Below, one piece after another: positions 40,335 to 49,688 of a stretch of 64,000 nucleotides of DNA. The stretch comes from Coprobacter fastidiosus. Its GTDB lineage: Bacteria; Bacteroidota; Bacteroidia; Bacteroidales; Coprobacteraceae. Position 1 is the first letter of the stretch; each line of letters opens with the position of its first letter. A model generated the notes under the pieces. It saw only the letters and a list, made by a program, of their open reading frames with translations. It made no database searches and was not told the origin of the DNA. Location: assembly GCF_030296935.1 (NCBI RefSeq), contig NZ_AP028032.1, positions 806,001 to 870,000 of the forward strand. The letters run 5' to 3'. A program made the translations under genes and the position numbers.

Positions 40335-40458
40335 TCCGGGTATTCTGATTATTAATCAGTGCTACAAATTTTCTACAGAAAACAAAAATGATTTTACAAC
40401 GAACGATTGTCGAGCTTATTTTATTCTTTCCCCGATTCTTTTTTATACAGATATGGAT

Positions 40459-40526
40459 ATAAAAGAAATGGTTGTCATCCCGACAACCAATCTTCGTTAA
40501 CCTTAAATCTAAATACCATGAAAAAC
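40459..40526 (-). ncRNA. Predicted small RNA with own promoter and terminator
   Basis: On the minus strand a TACATTTG -7 box (40540-40533) would start transcription near 40526. After about 40 bases comes the hairpin GGTTGTC, five-base loop, GACAACC and a tract ATTTCTTTTA, giving an RNA of about 68 nucleotides. No ORF is inside. The segment after the start (GTGTTTTTCATGGTATTTAG) resembles, from memory, a short sequence recurring in Bacteroides intergenic regions. No good -33 box was found. Confidence 0.45.
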
Positions 40527-40777
40527 ACAGTGCAAATGTATATACAATATGTTATATAACATAATTTTCCGACACAAAAATCAATCAAATTAACATTAAT
40601 TATATTTTAACTCAAAAAGCTCATTCAAATTTTATAAAAAATCACGAAGCATTTGTACTCCAGCCCCAAATAAAAAGCCAAATATTTTCTTCCAATTCCA
40701 ACAAAATAACAATTATGAAACAATCAAATATCCTTGATACAAATTTGAAATAACTGTTATTCTTTATAACATTATCA

Positions 40778-40796
40778 TATATTTGTAATATATTTG
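40778..40796 (+). promoter_or_regulatory. Tandem -7 boxes upstream of the porin gene
   Basis: Two TATATTTG boxes (40778-40785 and 40789-40796) eleven bases apart. Starts would fall near 40792 and 40803, 55-70 bases before the ATG. TTTG boxes at the ideal distance are lacking. Confidence 0.5.
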
Positions 40797-40858
40797 TCAC
40801 ATTGTAAAGTTTCCTTTGTAAAAATTTTCAATATATACATCTGTTTATTTAAATAATA

Positions 40859-41908
40859 ATGAAACAAGCTATAATACTATTTTTCGTACTTTTAATACCC
40901 TTTAGAGGAACGGGACAAAACGAAGCGAACGAAGACGGCGTAAAGCTCGAAAAAAAGAAAATGGAAAAAACAGATTATATTCCCGAAATTCATGGAACGA
41001 TTCGTGCAAAATATGAATATCAACCGGAAATCAATGCAAGTCGTTTCGAAGTAAGAAATGCCCGGTTCAGCTTGACCGGAAATGTTCACCCATCTGTCGC
41101 TTACAAAGCAGAAATAGATTTATCGGATGAAGGTAGTATCAAAATGCTGGATGCTTATACCCGACTATTTCCTATTAAAAGCCTCAACTTCACAATCGGA
41201 CAAATGCGAGTACCTTTCACAATTGATGCACATCGTTCTCCCCATCAACAATATTTTGCCAACCGGTCTTTTATTGCCAAACAGGTAGGAAACGTCAGAG
41301 ACGTAGGTGCAACGGTATGCTATCAATTAAAAGAAGTTTTCCCGTTCATCATTGAAGCCGGAATTTTTAATGGAACAGGGTTAACTAACCAGAAAGAATG
41401 GCGCAAAGAAATGAACTATTCTGTCAAAGCTCAACTCCTTTTTATAAAAGGACTAAATATCGAATTCAGTACACAAACCATCAAACCGGAGTCGATCCGT
41501 ATTCATATGTATGATGGCGGTCTTTCATACCGATATAAAAGATTCTTGATTGAGGGTGAATATTTATATAAACAATATGAGCAAAATGCTTTTAAGGATG
41601 TTCATGCCATGAATAGTTTCATGAGTTATGAATTACCCTTGCCCCGAATTTTTAAAAGTATGTCTTTCCTCGCCCGCTATGATTTTATGACCGACCACAG
41701 CGACGGATATGCCGACGAAGAAACCGGTAAACTAAAAATAAACGATTATAAAAGACAACGAGTAACGGGTGGACTTACATTCAGCATCGGCAAACCGTTC
41801 GTTGCAGATATTCGACTAAATTATGAAAAATATTTTTATTCAGCGTCCGGAATACCTAAAGAATCGGAACAAGATAAAATTGTTCTTGAAGTCATGACTC
41901 GGTTTTAA
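40859..41908 (+). CDS. Porin of the phosphate-selective OprO/OprP type
   Basis: 349 residues with signal peptide (1-19, ending GTGQ). From residue 43 there is continuous beta-strand alternation with family features: GTIRAKYEYQPE, SRFEVRNARFSLTGNVHP, GQMRVPFTIDA and VRDVGATVCYQL. The final residue is Phe, as in many outer-membrane barrels. It should form an outer-membrane channel; ion specificity cannot be read from sequence. Confidence 0.87.
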   Translation: MKQAIILFFVLLIPFRGTGQNEANEDGVKLEKKKMEKTDYIPEIHGTIRAKYEYQPEINASRFEVRNARFSLTGNVHPSVAYKAEIDLSDEGSIKMLDAYTRLFPIKSLNFTIGQMRVPFTIDAHRSPHQQYFANRSFIAKQVGNVRDVGATVCYQLKEVFPFIIEAGIFNGTGLTNQKEWRKEMNYSVKAQLLFIKGLNIEFSTQTIKPESIRIHMYDGGLSYRYKRFLIEGEYLYKQYEQNAFKDVHAMNSFMSYELPLPRIFKSMSFLARYDFMTDHSDGYADEETGKLKINDYKRQRVTGGLTFSIGKPFVADIRLNYEKYFYSASGIPKESEQDKIVLEVMTRF

Positions 41909-41977
41909 TTTTCAAAACTCAAAAAAATTTCATATCATCTCAAGTAAAGTAATTGGGTCAAATCTTCTTTGTGTTTT

Positions 41978-42060
41978 CATTCGTCAAATAGGACTCTTCC
42001 TCGTAAAAACAAAAAATTAAAAGAAATTATCAGGCCAGAACCCAAACAAAATTGAAACAG
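41978..42060. repeat. Dispersed intergenic repeat, copy 4
   Basis: CATTCGTCAAATAGGACTCT, then GTAAAAACAAAAAA and TCAGGCCAGAACCCAAACAA. It matches 5661-5752 in both blocks and likewise lies just beyond the stop of a minus-strand gene. Confidence 0.5.
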
Positions 42061-42063
42061 AGT

Positions 42064-43119
42064 CTAAATTCCAAATAAAAATGGAAGCGGCAATGAGTTC
42101 TTAAATTGTCCTGCAGCATTTCCTGCATAAATTTCTCCATTAGTAAGCCAAAGTTTTTTTATCGGTGCACCCACATTAAAATCAAGATCTTTAAAATCGA
42201 CCCAAAATACATCGGGATTAAGTGTCGACTCGAAATAATAAACTTTATTTTTTTGATCTGAGACCGTGCGCCAACGGGTAGATGCAATATTCGGCTGATC
42301 GGGAACAGATATTCCTAAAGGCACGGATACATTACGCATAACACTAAATACTCCGGGAACAGCTAATTTAAAATCTGAAGTTTTAGGAATAACATTAATA
42401 TAGAATGAAGCTCTGACAAATCGGTCGGAAGCTCGATTCGTTCCCGGCAACATTACCATCCCACCTATCTGTTTCCAATAATCATTCAGTGTCATCTGTT
42501 TATCATAAGTAGGAGAATTAGTCATCACTTGACAATCTTTCCCTTCATGAACAATCAGCCGTCCCTGTATATATTCAAAGATCGCACTATTTCCTGTAGC
42601 GTCAGATACGGATAAATGCAACGTAGATTTTGCACCGTTCGGCAAATCGGGAGCATCGATTCTGAAAGTATCATCTTTTAGTCCGGCAACAGCCTCTTCG
42701 ACCGTAGCAAAATTATCCAATACATATTGTGTCCAAATGCTGATTCCCATTACCGGACGATTATCATCCGGCCTATAATAAGATGATTCTGTCAAAAAAA
42801 GCAGATTGGCAACCAAACCTTTTTCATTCATCCCGTCACATATTCCTATATCATACCCCGCAGTAGATACACTCCCATACTTCGATGTCCAAGTTACGGT
42901 ATTTTTATTTCCGGGAAGAGCCGCCCGCTTTTGCAATCCTCTCGGAAAAAGATAAATATTCGACTGAGGATCTTCTTTCCAATCCATCGTTCTTCCGGTA
43001 ACAACCATTCCTCCCTCGCCTAAATAGACAGCTCTGGTACAAGCCTTTATCGAAACGATATATGCAAAAGAAAACAATGTCAATAACGCGATCATGCAAA
43101 AAATAGTTCGTAATTTCAT
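42064..43119 (-). CDS. Choloylglycine hydrolase family enzyme (linear amide C-N hydrolase)
   Basis: 351-residue Ntn-hydrolase with a signal peptide; cleavage before Cys27 would expose the N-terminal nucleophile (KACTRAVYLG). Other family residues are visible: Arg and Asp in GRTMDW, Asn in TNSPTYDKQ, and Arg in NRASDRFVRASFY. Relatives include bile salt hydrolases and penicillin V acylases; sequence alone does not fix the substrate. An export signal is usual for Bacteroidales members. Confidence 0.9.
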   Translation of the reverse strand: MKLRTIFCMIALLTLFSFAYIVSIKACTRAVYLGEGGMVVTGRTMDWKEDPQSNIYLFPRGLQKRAALPGNKNTVTWTSKYGSVSTAGYDIGICDGMNEKGLVANLLFLTESSYYRPDDNRPVMGISIWTQYVLDNFATVEEAVAGLKDDTFRIDAPDLPNGAKSTLHLSVSDATGNSAIFEYIQGRLIVHEGKDCQVMTNSPTYDKQMTLNDYWKQIGGMVMLPGTNRASDRFVRASFYINVIPKTSDFKLAVPGVFSVMRNVSVPLGISVPDQPNIASTRWRTVSDQKNKVYYFESTLNPDVFWVDFKDLDFNVGAPIKKLWLTNGEIYAGNAAGQFKNSLPLPFLFGI

Positions 43120-43157
43120 ACTTATTTGTTTAAATAAAACATTAGAATCTATTAAAA

Positions 43158-43202
43158 GTCTGTCTAAATTTTACAATACAGAAATCATATCTTTAGGCAG
43201 AC
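43158..43202 (-). promoter_or_regulatory. Hairpin in the leader of the choloylglycine hydrolase gene
   Basis: GTCTGTCTAAA and TTTAGGCAGAC form an 11-base stem with one wobble around 23 bases, 40 bases upstream of the minus-strand ATG. No T tract on the leader strand. Possible operator or leader structure. Confidence 0.35.
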
Positions 43203-43303
43203 CTTAAATTATAACAATCCGATGAAAACGATTGTTCTAAAATTTTCCGTTAAATTAGAATCATAAAAGAGGTCTCGAGTCTCTCGGTTTTTATAAATTT
43301 TGT

Positions 43304-43335
43304 TTTGCAACCCTTACAATAAATAGTTATCTTCG
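43304..43335 (+). promoter_or_regulatory. dnaG promoter
   Basis: TTTG (43304-43307), 20 bases, TATCTTCG (43328-43335). The TTCG ending is a common variant of the Bacteroidetes -7 box. Start near 43342, 15 bases before the ATG. Confidence 0.72.
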
Positions 43336-43356
43336 CCACACTAAAATCTCGATTAC

Positions 43357-45381
43357 ATGATAGACCAAGCAACCGTCGATAAAATAATAGACAGCGCAAA
43401 TATTCTGGAAGTTGTTTCCGACTTTGTCACATTGCGTAAACGCGGCGTCAATTATGTCGGGTTATGTCCGTTTCATGATGAGAAAACTCCATCTTTCAGT
43501 GTGTCTCCTTCTAAAGGCATCTGCAAATGTTTCAGTTGCGGAAAGGGAGGTAGTGCCGTGCATTTCATCATGGAACATGAACAACTTTCCTACTATGAAG
43601 CCCTGAAATATCTGGCAAAAAAATATAACATTGAAATAGAAGAACGAGAACTCAGCGATGAAGAGAAACAGATAAAAAGCGACCGGGAAAGCATGCTCAT
43701 CGTTAATTCTTTTGCTCAAGAATATTTCAGTAATATATTATTTCAACATTCCGAAGGTCGTTCGGTCGGACTCGCCTATTTTCATGAACGAGGATTTAGA
43801 GACGACATTATTCACAAATTCGCATTGGGTTACTCCCTCGAACAACGAGATGCACTTGCTATTGAAGCAAAAAAAAGAGGGTATAAAGAAGAGTATTTAT
43901 TGAAAACCGGGCTTTGTCTGGAGGGTCAAAACGGTTACATAAGCGATCGTTTCCGAGGCAGAGTAATTTTTCCGGTATTTAGTCTATCCGGAAAGGTCCT
44001 TGCTTTCGGAGGACGAGTGTTAAGGAAAAGCGATAAATTAGCCAAATATGTCAACTCTCCGGAATCGGAAGTTTACCATAAAAGCAATGTGCTTTACGGC
44101 ATCTATCAAGCAAAACAGTCTATCGTAAAAAATGACAACTGTTTTTTAGTAGAAGGTTATACCGATGTTTTATCGATGCATCAGGCCGGAGTAGAAAATG
44201 TAGTGGCTTCTTCAGGAACATCTCTTACTCCGGGCCAGATCAGACTGATTCACCGTTTCACAAATAATATTACGGTTATCTATGATGGTGATGCTGCTGG
44301 GATAAAAGCCTCTTTAAGGGGAATAGACCTCATCTTGAAAGAGGGGATGAACATTAAAGTCGTACTTCTTCCCGATGGAGATGATCCTGATTCCTTTGCC
44401 AAAAAGCAAAGTGCCTCATCTTTTACGGAATATATAAAAAATCATGAAGTCGATTTTATACGTTTTAAGACCAACTTATTATTAGACAGTGCAGGAAACG
44501 ACCCCATTAAACGGGCAGAATTAATATCGGACATCGTACAAAGCATTGCTATTATCCCCGATACTATCGTACGCTCGGTATATACCAAAGAATGCAGTCG
44601 CCTCATGGAGATCAGCGAAGAGGTATTGCTCCGTGAAATCAATAAAATAAAACTGAGCCAACTGCAAAACGGAACTCCTCCTAACAAAAAAACGCTATCG
44701 GAGACTTCTGCCGACAAGCAAAATTCCCAAGAAGAAGGTACACAGAATGACGATACAGAAACATTAATGGAAACGCAGGGTGTTCCTCAAGGAGTTTTAC
44801 AAGAGAAAAGAGTTCCATCTCCTCTCGATCCATTTGAAAAGACTTTGGTGAGATACATGATACGATACGGATTTCACGACTTATTTTCCGAAATAAATGA
44901 AGAGACTGGAGAAACGGAAACGTGGAAAGTAATCCCCTATATACTCACCGATTTACGAAATGATGAAATCGAATTCCAACATCCGTTATATAAAAAAGTA
45001 ATAGCCGAAATTAATCATATATTCGATCAAGAAGGAGAACATTTGACTCGTTATTTTTTAGCTCACCCCGATGAAGAAATCAGTCGTCTGGCCGTTGATC
45101 TGGTAAGTGAAAAGTATCAATTGAGTAAAATACACACAAAATTCCAGACGATAGAAAGCGAAGAAGAAAAGTTAGCAGACCTGATTCCTCGTGCATTATT
45201 CGAACTAAAGGATGCTATTACATCCTTGAATATAAAACATATACGAGAAGAAATTAAAAAAACGGCCAAAGAAAAAAATCCGGAACGAACAACTCAACTC
45301 ATGTCTGAACTGAATGGATTGTATGCATTGAAAGCAGCTTTGGCAAAACAATTAGGCGAGCGGATCGTCAGTCCTAAATAA
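43357..45381 (+). CDS. dnaG: DNA primase
   Basis: 674 residues. CHC2 zinc finger (C37, H40, C58, C61), catalytic TOPRIM domain with VEGYTDVLS and YDGDAAG, then a C-terminal DnaB-interacting helical domain after a hydrophilic linker (about 440-500). Makes RNA primers for replication. The ABC transporter genes start eight bases after its stop, so they probably share the transcript. Confidence 0.96.
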   Translation: MIDQATVDKIIDSANILEVVSDFVTLRKRGVNYVGLCPFHDEKTPSFSVSPSKGICKCFSCGKGGSAVHFIMEHEQLSYYEALKYLAKKYNIEIEERELSDEEKQIKSDRESMLIVNSFAQEYFSNILFQHSEGRSVGLAYFHERGFRDDIIHKFALGYSLEQRDALAIEAKKRGYKEEYLLKTGLCLEGQNGYISDRFRGRVIFPVFSLSGKVLAFGGRVLRKSDKLAKYVNSPESEVYHKSNVLYGIYQAKQSIVKNDNCFLVEGYTDVLSMHQAGVENVVASSGTSLTPGQIRLIHRFTNNITVIYDGDAAGIKASLRGIDLILKEGMNIKVVLLPDGDDPDSFAKKQSASSFTEYIKNHEVDFIRFKTNLLLDSAGNDPIKRAELISDIVQSIAIIPDTIVRSVYTKECSRLMEISEEVLLREINKIKLSQLQNGTPPNKKTLSETSADKQNSQEEGTQNDDTETLMETQGVPQGVLQEKRVPSPLDPFEKTLVRYMIRYGFHDLFSEINEETGETETWKVIPYILTDLRNDEIEFQHPLYKKVIAEINHIFDQEGEHLTRYFLAHPDEEISRLAVDLVSEKYQLSKIHTKFQTIESEEEKLADLIPRALFELKDAITSLNIKHIREEIKKTAKEKNPERTTQLMSELNGLYALKAALAKQLGERIVSPK

Positions 45382-45389
45382 AATAGACA

Positions 45390-46304
45390 ATGTATCTTAT
45401 AGACGCTCTCGACATCATCAAAGAATACGAGGGGCACAGGGCTCTGAACGGTGTTTCCGTGCAAATACCGGAAAACTGTATATATGGAATTCTCGGCCCT
45501 AATGGTGCAGGGAAAACCACTTTCATCCGAATCATCAACCATATTACAGTCCCTGATAGCGGAAGTGTATTATTCGACAACCATCTTCTAAACGCCGAAG
45601 ATGTAAAACACATAGGTTACCTGCCTGAAGAACGAGGATTATATAAAAAAATGAAAGTTGGAGAACATATTGTCTATTTAGCTCAGTTAAAAGGTGTCTC
45701 CCGCAATGAAGCTAAAAGACGAATGAAAAAATGGATCACTCGATTTGAAATAGACCGTTGGGAAAAATACCGAATTGAAGAACTTTCGAAAGGGATGCAG
45801 CAAAAGATACAGTTTATAACAACGGTAATTCATGAACCCCGTTTATTGATATTCGACGAACCTTTCAGCGGATTTGACCCGATAAATACGGAGTTACTGA
45901 AACGTGAAATCCTCGAACTGAAAAAAGGGGGAGCAACAATTATCTTTTCTACCCACAACATGAGTTCGGTCGAAGAGTTATGTGATGAAATAACACTCAT
46001 AAATCGCTCTCAAGTCGTATTGCAAGGAGAAGTACTCAAAATCCGGGAACAATATAAAAAAGATCTTTTCAGAATAAAGATTTCTTCCGGCAAGTTTCCC
46101 AGTTCTGACAACCATTATATAGTGATTTCTGAGAAAGAGGCTTTTAACGGGACTGAAATATTACTCAAAAAAACAGATGATATTCCGATAAATGATTTGA
46201 TAGTTCAACTTGCCGAAAGGTTTTCGTTAACTGCATTTAAAGAGATACTGCCCTCTATGAACGAAATATTTATCGAAACGGTCGAAAGAGAAAAAACGCT
46301 CTAA
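45390..46304 (+). CDS. ABC transporter ATP-binding protein (NatA-like)
   Basis: 304 residues. Walker A GPNGAGKTT (about 33-41), Q-loop, signature LSKGMQQK (the LSGGQ equivalent), Walker B LLIFDEPFSGFDP and the H-loop STHNMSS. The C-terminal 80 residues form an extra domain seen in NatA/CcmA-like exporters. Pairs with the permease encoded 12 bases downstream. Confidence 0.9.
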   Translation: MYLIDALDIIKEYEGHRALNGVSVQIPENCIYGILGPNGAGKTTFIRIINHITVPDSGSVLFDNHLLNAEDVKHIGYLPEERGLYKKMKVGEHIVYLAQLKGVSRNEAKRRMKKWITRFEIDRWEKYRIEELSKGMQQKIQFITTVIHEPRLLIFDEPFSGFDPINTELLKREILELKKGGATIIFSTHNMSSVEELCDEITLINRSQVVLQGEVLKIREQYKKDLFRIKISSGKFPSSDNHYIVISEKEAFNGTEILLKKTDDIPINDLIVQLAERFSLTAFKEILPSMNEIFIETVEREKTL

Positions 46305-46316
46305 AATCTAAACGGT

Positions 46317-47561
46317 ATGAACAAAATGCATCTGATTATACGTCAAGAATATCTAAACCGGGTAAGAAAACGGTCATTTATTGCAATGACTTTATTAATG
46401 CCTTTTTTATTTGTCGCATTAATGTCATTTCCCCATTGGATGTCAAAAATAAACGATACCGAAACTCATGATATAATCGTATTGGATTACACCGGATCAT
46501 ATAAAAACTTGTTTACCGATACTTCCCAATATCGATTCTATTATCGAATGACCGGTGACCCAGCGGACAATGCTGAAAAAGTATATGCCTACATAATCAT
46601 TTCGGAAAACCTGCTGCAAAATCCCCAAGCCATAGCTATCTATTCAGAAAAGCAGATCAGTCAAAACTTTAAAGAATATATTACGCTGCAAGCCGAACGT
46701 TATCTCGAAAACGAAAAATTGGCATCTTGTCAAATTCAGAATATTCAGAAAATAATTGCCGATTTACAAGTTAAACTCGACATACCGGAAATCCGATTCG
46801 GAGAAGACGGGACAAAGAGTCGTTCTTCCGCTGAAATATCATCTGTCATCGGAATAGCCAGCACGTTCATCATATACATGTTTTTGCTTCTTTACGGTGT
46901 ACAAGTCATGCAAAGCGTAACCCAAGAAAAAAGCAATCGCATCGTCGAAGTTATGATCTCTTCTGTAAAACCTTTCGAACTGATGATGGGAAAAATCACA
47001 GCGATCGGATTGGCCGGCCTCACTCAATTCGCAATTTGGCTTATTCTATCTGTCATAATTCTATTTTCGACCACCTCCCAACTGTCTATTGGCGCAGCGA
47101 CCGATAATATAGAATCTTTGAACCAAATGCAAAGTTATCCTTTCGCGGAACTTCTGATATGGTTTACTCTTTTCTTTAGCGGAGGATATATGCTATATGC
47201 TTCTTTGTTTGCAGCCATAGGTTCGGCAGTTGATAACGAAGCAGACACTCAACAATTTATGACACCAATTACAATAATTATATTATTTGCTCTTTATGCA
47301 GGAATATATAGTGCCCAAAATCCTGAAGGACCTTTAGCCTTCTGGTGCTCTATGATACCTTTTACCTCCCCCATCGTCATGATGGTGAGAATCCCTTTCG
47401 GCATACCTCTATGGGAAATAATAGTATCTTTTCTAATATTAGGTATTTCAGCATTATGTAGTATATGGATATCCGGCAGAATTTACCGAATAGGAATTCT
47501 CATGTACGGAAAAAAAACGAGTTATACAGAAATTATAAAATGGATAAAATATAAGGGATAA
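46317..47561 (+). CDS. ABC transporter permease (NatB-like)
   Basis: 414 residues. One N-terminal helix (about 20-40), a large extracytoplasmic domain (about 45-170), then about six helices, with the conserved VTQEKSNRIVEVMISSVKPF before the second membrane block. This is the ABC-2/NatB layout. Probably exports sodium or a small molecule with the ATPase encoded upstream; the substrate is unknown. Confidence 0.87.
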   Translation: MNKMHLIIRQEYLNRVRKRSFIAMTLLMPFLFVALMSFPHWMSKINDTETHDIIVLDYTGSYKNLFTDTSQYRFYYRMTGDPADNAEKVYAYIIISENLLQNPQAIAIYSEKQISQNFKEYITLQAERYLENEKLASCQIQNIQKIIADLQVKLDIPEIRFGEDGTKSRSSAEISSVIGIASTFIIYMFLLLYGVQVMQSVTQEKSNRIVEVMISSVKPFELMMGKITAIGLAGLTQFAIWLILSVIILFSTTSQLSIGAATDNIESLNQMQSYPFAELLIWFTLFFSGGYMLYASLFAAIGSAVDNEADTQQFMTPITIIILFALYAGIYSAQNPEGPLAFWCSMIPFTSPIVMMVRIPFGIPLWEIIVSFLILGISALCSIWISGRIYRIGILMYGKKTSYTEIIKWIKYKG

Positions 47562-47640
47562 ATCTCACGAAACAGCCCTTATCAGCCACGATATTTTATA
47601 TTTTTAGCACATGCAGTTTATCCATTTTATTACAGAAAAT

Positions 47641-47672
47641 TTTCTTTATTGAAAAGGAATGTTGTATTTTTG
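47641..47672 (+). promoter_or_regulatory. mutAB promoter
   Basis: TTTC (47641-47644), 20 bases, TATTTTTG (47665-47672). The -7 box is a full match, the upstream box one base off. Start near 47679, leader about 110 bases. Confidence 0.65.
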
Positions 47673-47680
47673 TAAAAGCT

Positions 47681-47731
47681 CTTTGCTGAAAAGCAAAGCC
47701 GAACGTTTTTTACCGCAGATAAAAAACGTTC
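47681..47731 (+). promoter_or_regulatory. Two tandem hairpins in the mutAB leader
   Basis: Hairpin one: CTTTGCT/AGCAAAG (47681-47698) with a four-base loop. Hairpin two: GAACGTTTTTTA/TAAAAAACGTTC (47701-47731) with a seven-base loop. They begin at the predicted start of transcription and may stabilise or regulate the mRNA. They do not resemble a B12 riboswitch. Confidence 0.5.
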
Positions 47732-47788
47732 GCATTGTGTTAAGAAAAAGGAATGTTTAACTTAAATCAAAACTGCAAGATAAACACT

Positions 47789-49654
47789 ATGGCAGATTGT
47801 AAAGAAAAGTTGTTCGACCAATTTCCTCCTGTTTCTACGGAAGAATGGATGGAAAAAGTCACGGCAGACCTTAAAGGTGCCGACTTCAACAAAAAACTCG
47901 TATGGAGAACCAATGAAGGGTTCAACGTAAAACCGATGTATCGCGCAGAAGATATTGCGGATATAAAAACCACAAATTCTTTACCTGGAGAATATCCTTA
48001 TGTTCGCGGGACTAAATGCGATAATGAATGGCTGGTGCGTCAAGACATACATGTCGAAAACGTAAAAGACGCCAATGCAAAAGCAAAAGACCTGCTTACC
48101 AAAGGTATTACTTCGTTAGGTTTCGCTCTCGAAGCTGAAAATATCACTCCCGAAAATATAGCGATATTATTGTCGGGTATCGATGTAGAAAATGTCGAAT
48201 TGAATTTCACTTCGTGCATTAAAAACAGTTTAAAACTGATCGAGGCACTATCAGATTATTTCAAATCGCAAAACATCAATACCGAAAATATAAAGGGTTC
48301 TATCAATTTCGATCCGTTCAAACGTATTTTGAAACGAGGAAGAGATTTTAAAGAATATGCACAGAAAGGTGCAGAAATCATAAAAGCTGCTGCCGCTTTA
48401 CCTAAATTCAGAGTACTTGCAGTCGATGCCATAATGCTTAACAATGCAGGCTCTTATATCTCCCAAGAACTCGGATTTGCTCTGGCTTGGGGAAACGAAT
48501 GGCTAGCCAGTATCACAGATCTCGGTTTGAGTGCAGATGAAGTAGCCAAACGCATTAAATTCAATTTCGGCATATCATCCAACTATTTTATGGAGATAGC
48601 CAAATTCAGGGCAGCCCGCATGTTATGGGCACAAATCGTATCGGCCTATAAACCGTCTTGCGAATGTGCTGCAAAAATGGAAACTCATGCAAAAACATCC
48701 GAGTTTAACATGACGATTTACGATGCGCATGTCAATTTGTTAAGATCACAAACGGAGGCTATGTCCGCCGCTCTTGCCGGAGTAAACTCTATGACCGTCA
48801 CCCCGTTTGACATTACCTATAAACAACCGGATGAATTTTCGGAACGTATCGCCCGTAATCAACAACTTCTGCTCCGGGAAGAATCTCATTTCAATAAAAT
48901 CACAGATCCGGCAGCAGGTTCATATTATATAGAGAATCTTACTATTTCTATTGCAGAACAAGCATGGAAATTATTCCTCGAAGTTGAAGATAAAGGCGGA
49001 TTCTATGCAGCACTGAAAGAAGGATTCATTCAACAAACCGTAAATGCTTCGGCCGAAGCCCGTCACATGGCAATCGCACGAAGAAAAGAAATTTTGGTGG
49101 GAACTAATCAATACCCGAATATTAACGAAAAAGCGGCAGATAAAATCAAAGATAAAGCGTCTTGCGGATGTTGCGGAGGAGAATCGCATAAATGTCAGCC
49201 CGAATACGAAACATTACATTTCGAACGGGGAGCCAGCGATTTCGAAACACTGCGTTTAGCAACTGAAAAATCAGATAAACAACCGGTCGTATTTATGTTG
49301 ACAATCGGTAATCTTGCCATGCGCCTCGCCCGTTCCCAATTCTCCGGAAACTTCTTCGGATGTGCCGGATATAAAATCGTGGACAATTTAGGTTTCAATA
49401 CCATACAAGAAGGTGTAAACGCTGCTATTGAAGCAAAAGCCGACATCGTAGTGCTTTGCTCGAGCGATGATGAATATGCAACTCTCGCTCCCGAAGCAAA
49501 AGCAGCATTAGGCGATAAAGCCATTTTAGTCGTAGCAGGAGCACCCGAATGTATGGAAGAACTGAAAGCTCAGGGTATCGACCAATTTATCAACGTACGC
49601 AGCAACGTTCTGGATACATTGAAGGCTTTCAATGCCAAACTATCGATTCATTAA
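47789..49654 (+). CDS. mutA: Methylmalonyl-CoA mutase small subunit
   Basis: From ATG 47789 ([20 protein letters not shown]) the product has 621 residues; the longer frame from 47753 adds 12 unlike the family. It has a TIM-barrel-like domain and a C-terminal cobalamin-fold domain that lacks the B12-ligating DxHxxG, as expected for the non-catalytic subunit. With MutB it interconverts succinyl-CoA and methylmalonyl-CoA in the propionate pathway. A Cys-rich insertion (CGCCGG) near residue 467 links the two domains. Confidence 0.95.
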   Translation: MADCKEKLFDQFPPVSTEEWMEKVTADLKGADFNKKLVWRTNEGFNVKPMYRAEDIADIKTTNSLPGEYPYVRGTKCDNEWLVRQDIHVENVKDANAKAKDLLTKGITSLGFALEAENITPENIAILLSGIDVENVELNFTSCIKNSLKLIEALSDYFKSQNINTENIKGSINFDPFKRILKRGRDFKEYAQKGAEIIKAAAALPKFRVLAVDAIMLNNAGSYISQELGFALAWGNEWLASITDLGLSADEVAKRIKFNFGISSNYFMEIAKFRAARMLWAQIVSAYKPSCECAAKMETHAKTSEFNMTIYDAHVNLLRSQTEAMSAALAGVNSMTVTPFDITYKQPDEFSERIARNQQLLLREESHFNKITDPAAGSYYIENLTISIAEQAWKLFLEVEDKGGFYAALKEGFIQQTVNASAEARHMAIARRKEILVGTNQYPNINEKAADKIKDKASCGCCGGESHKCQPEYETLHFERGASDFETLRLATEKSDKQPVVFMLTIGNLAMRLARSQFSGNFFGCAGYKIVDNLGFNTIQEGVNAAIEAKADIVVLCSSDDEYATLAPEAKAALGDKAILVVAGAPECMEELKAQGIDQFINVRSNVLDTLKAFNAKLSIH

Positions 49655-49688
49655 CCGTTATAAAACGTATCAAGAAAATCGTAAAATT

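Larger units (their letters stand above)
40158..40858. other. Intergenic region between GH28 and porin genes
   Basis: About 700 bases without a protein gene. It holds a dispersed repeat copy (40301-40334), a predicted minus-strand small RNA (40459-40526) with its -7 box, and two -7 boxes facing the porin gene (40778-40796). The rest is AT-rich without visible signals. Confidence 0.6.

Noticed and set aside
40519-40560. Short ORF starting ATGAAAAACACAGTGC (13 codons)
   Set aside because: Too short to support, and it overlaps the promoter region of the predicted antisense small RNA.
47562-47788. Possible B12 riboswitch before mutAB
   Set aside because: Looked for because the enzyme needs adenosylcobalamin, but none of the aptamer boxes are present; only two simple hairpins are seen.
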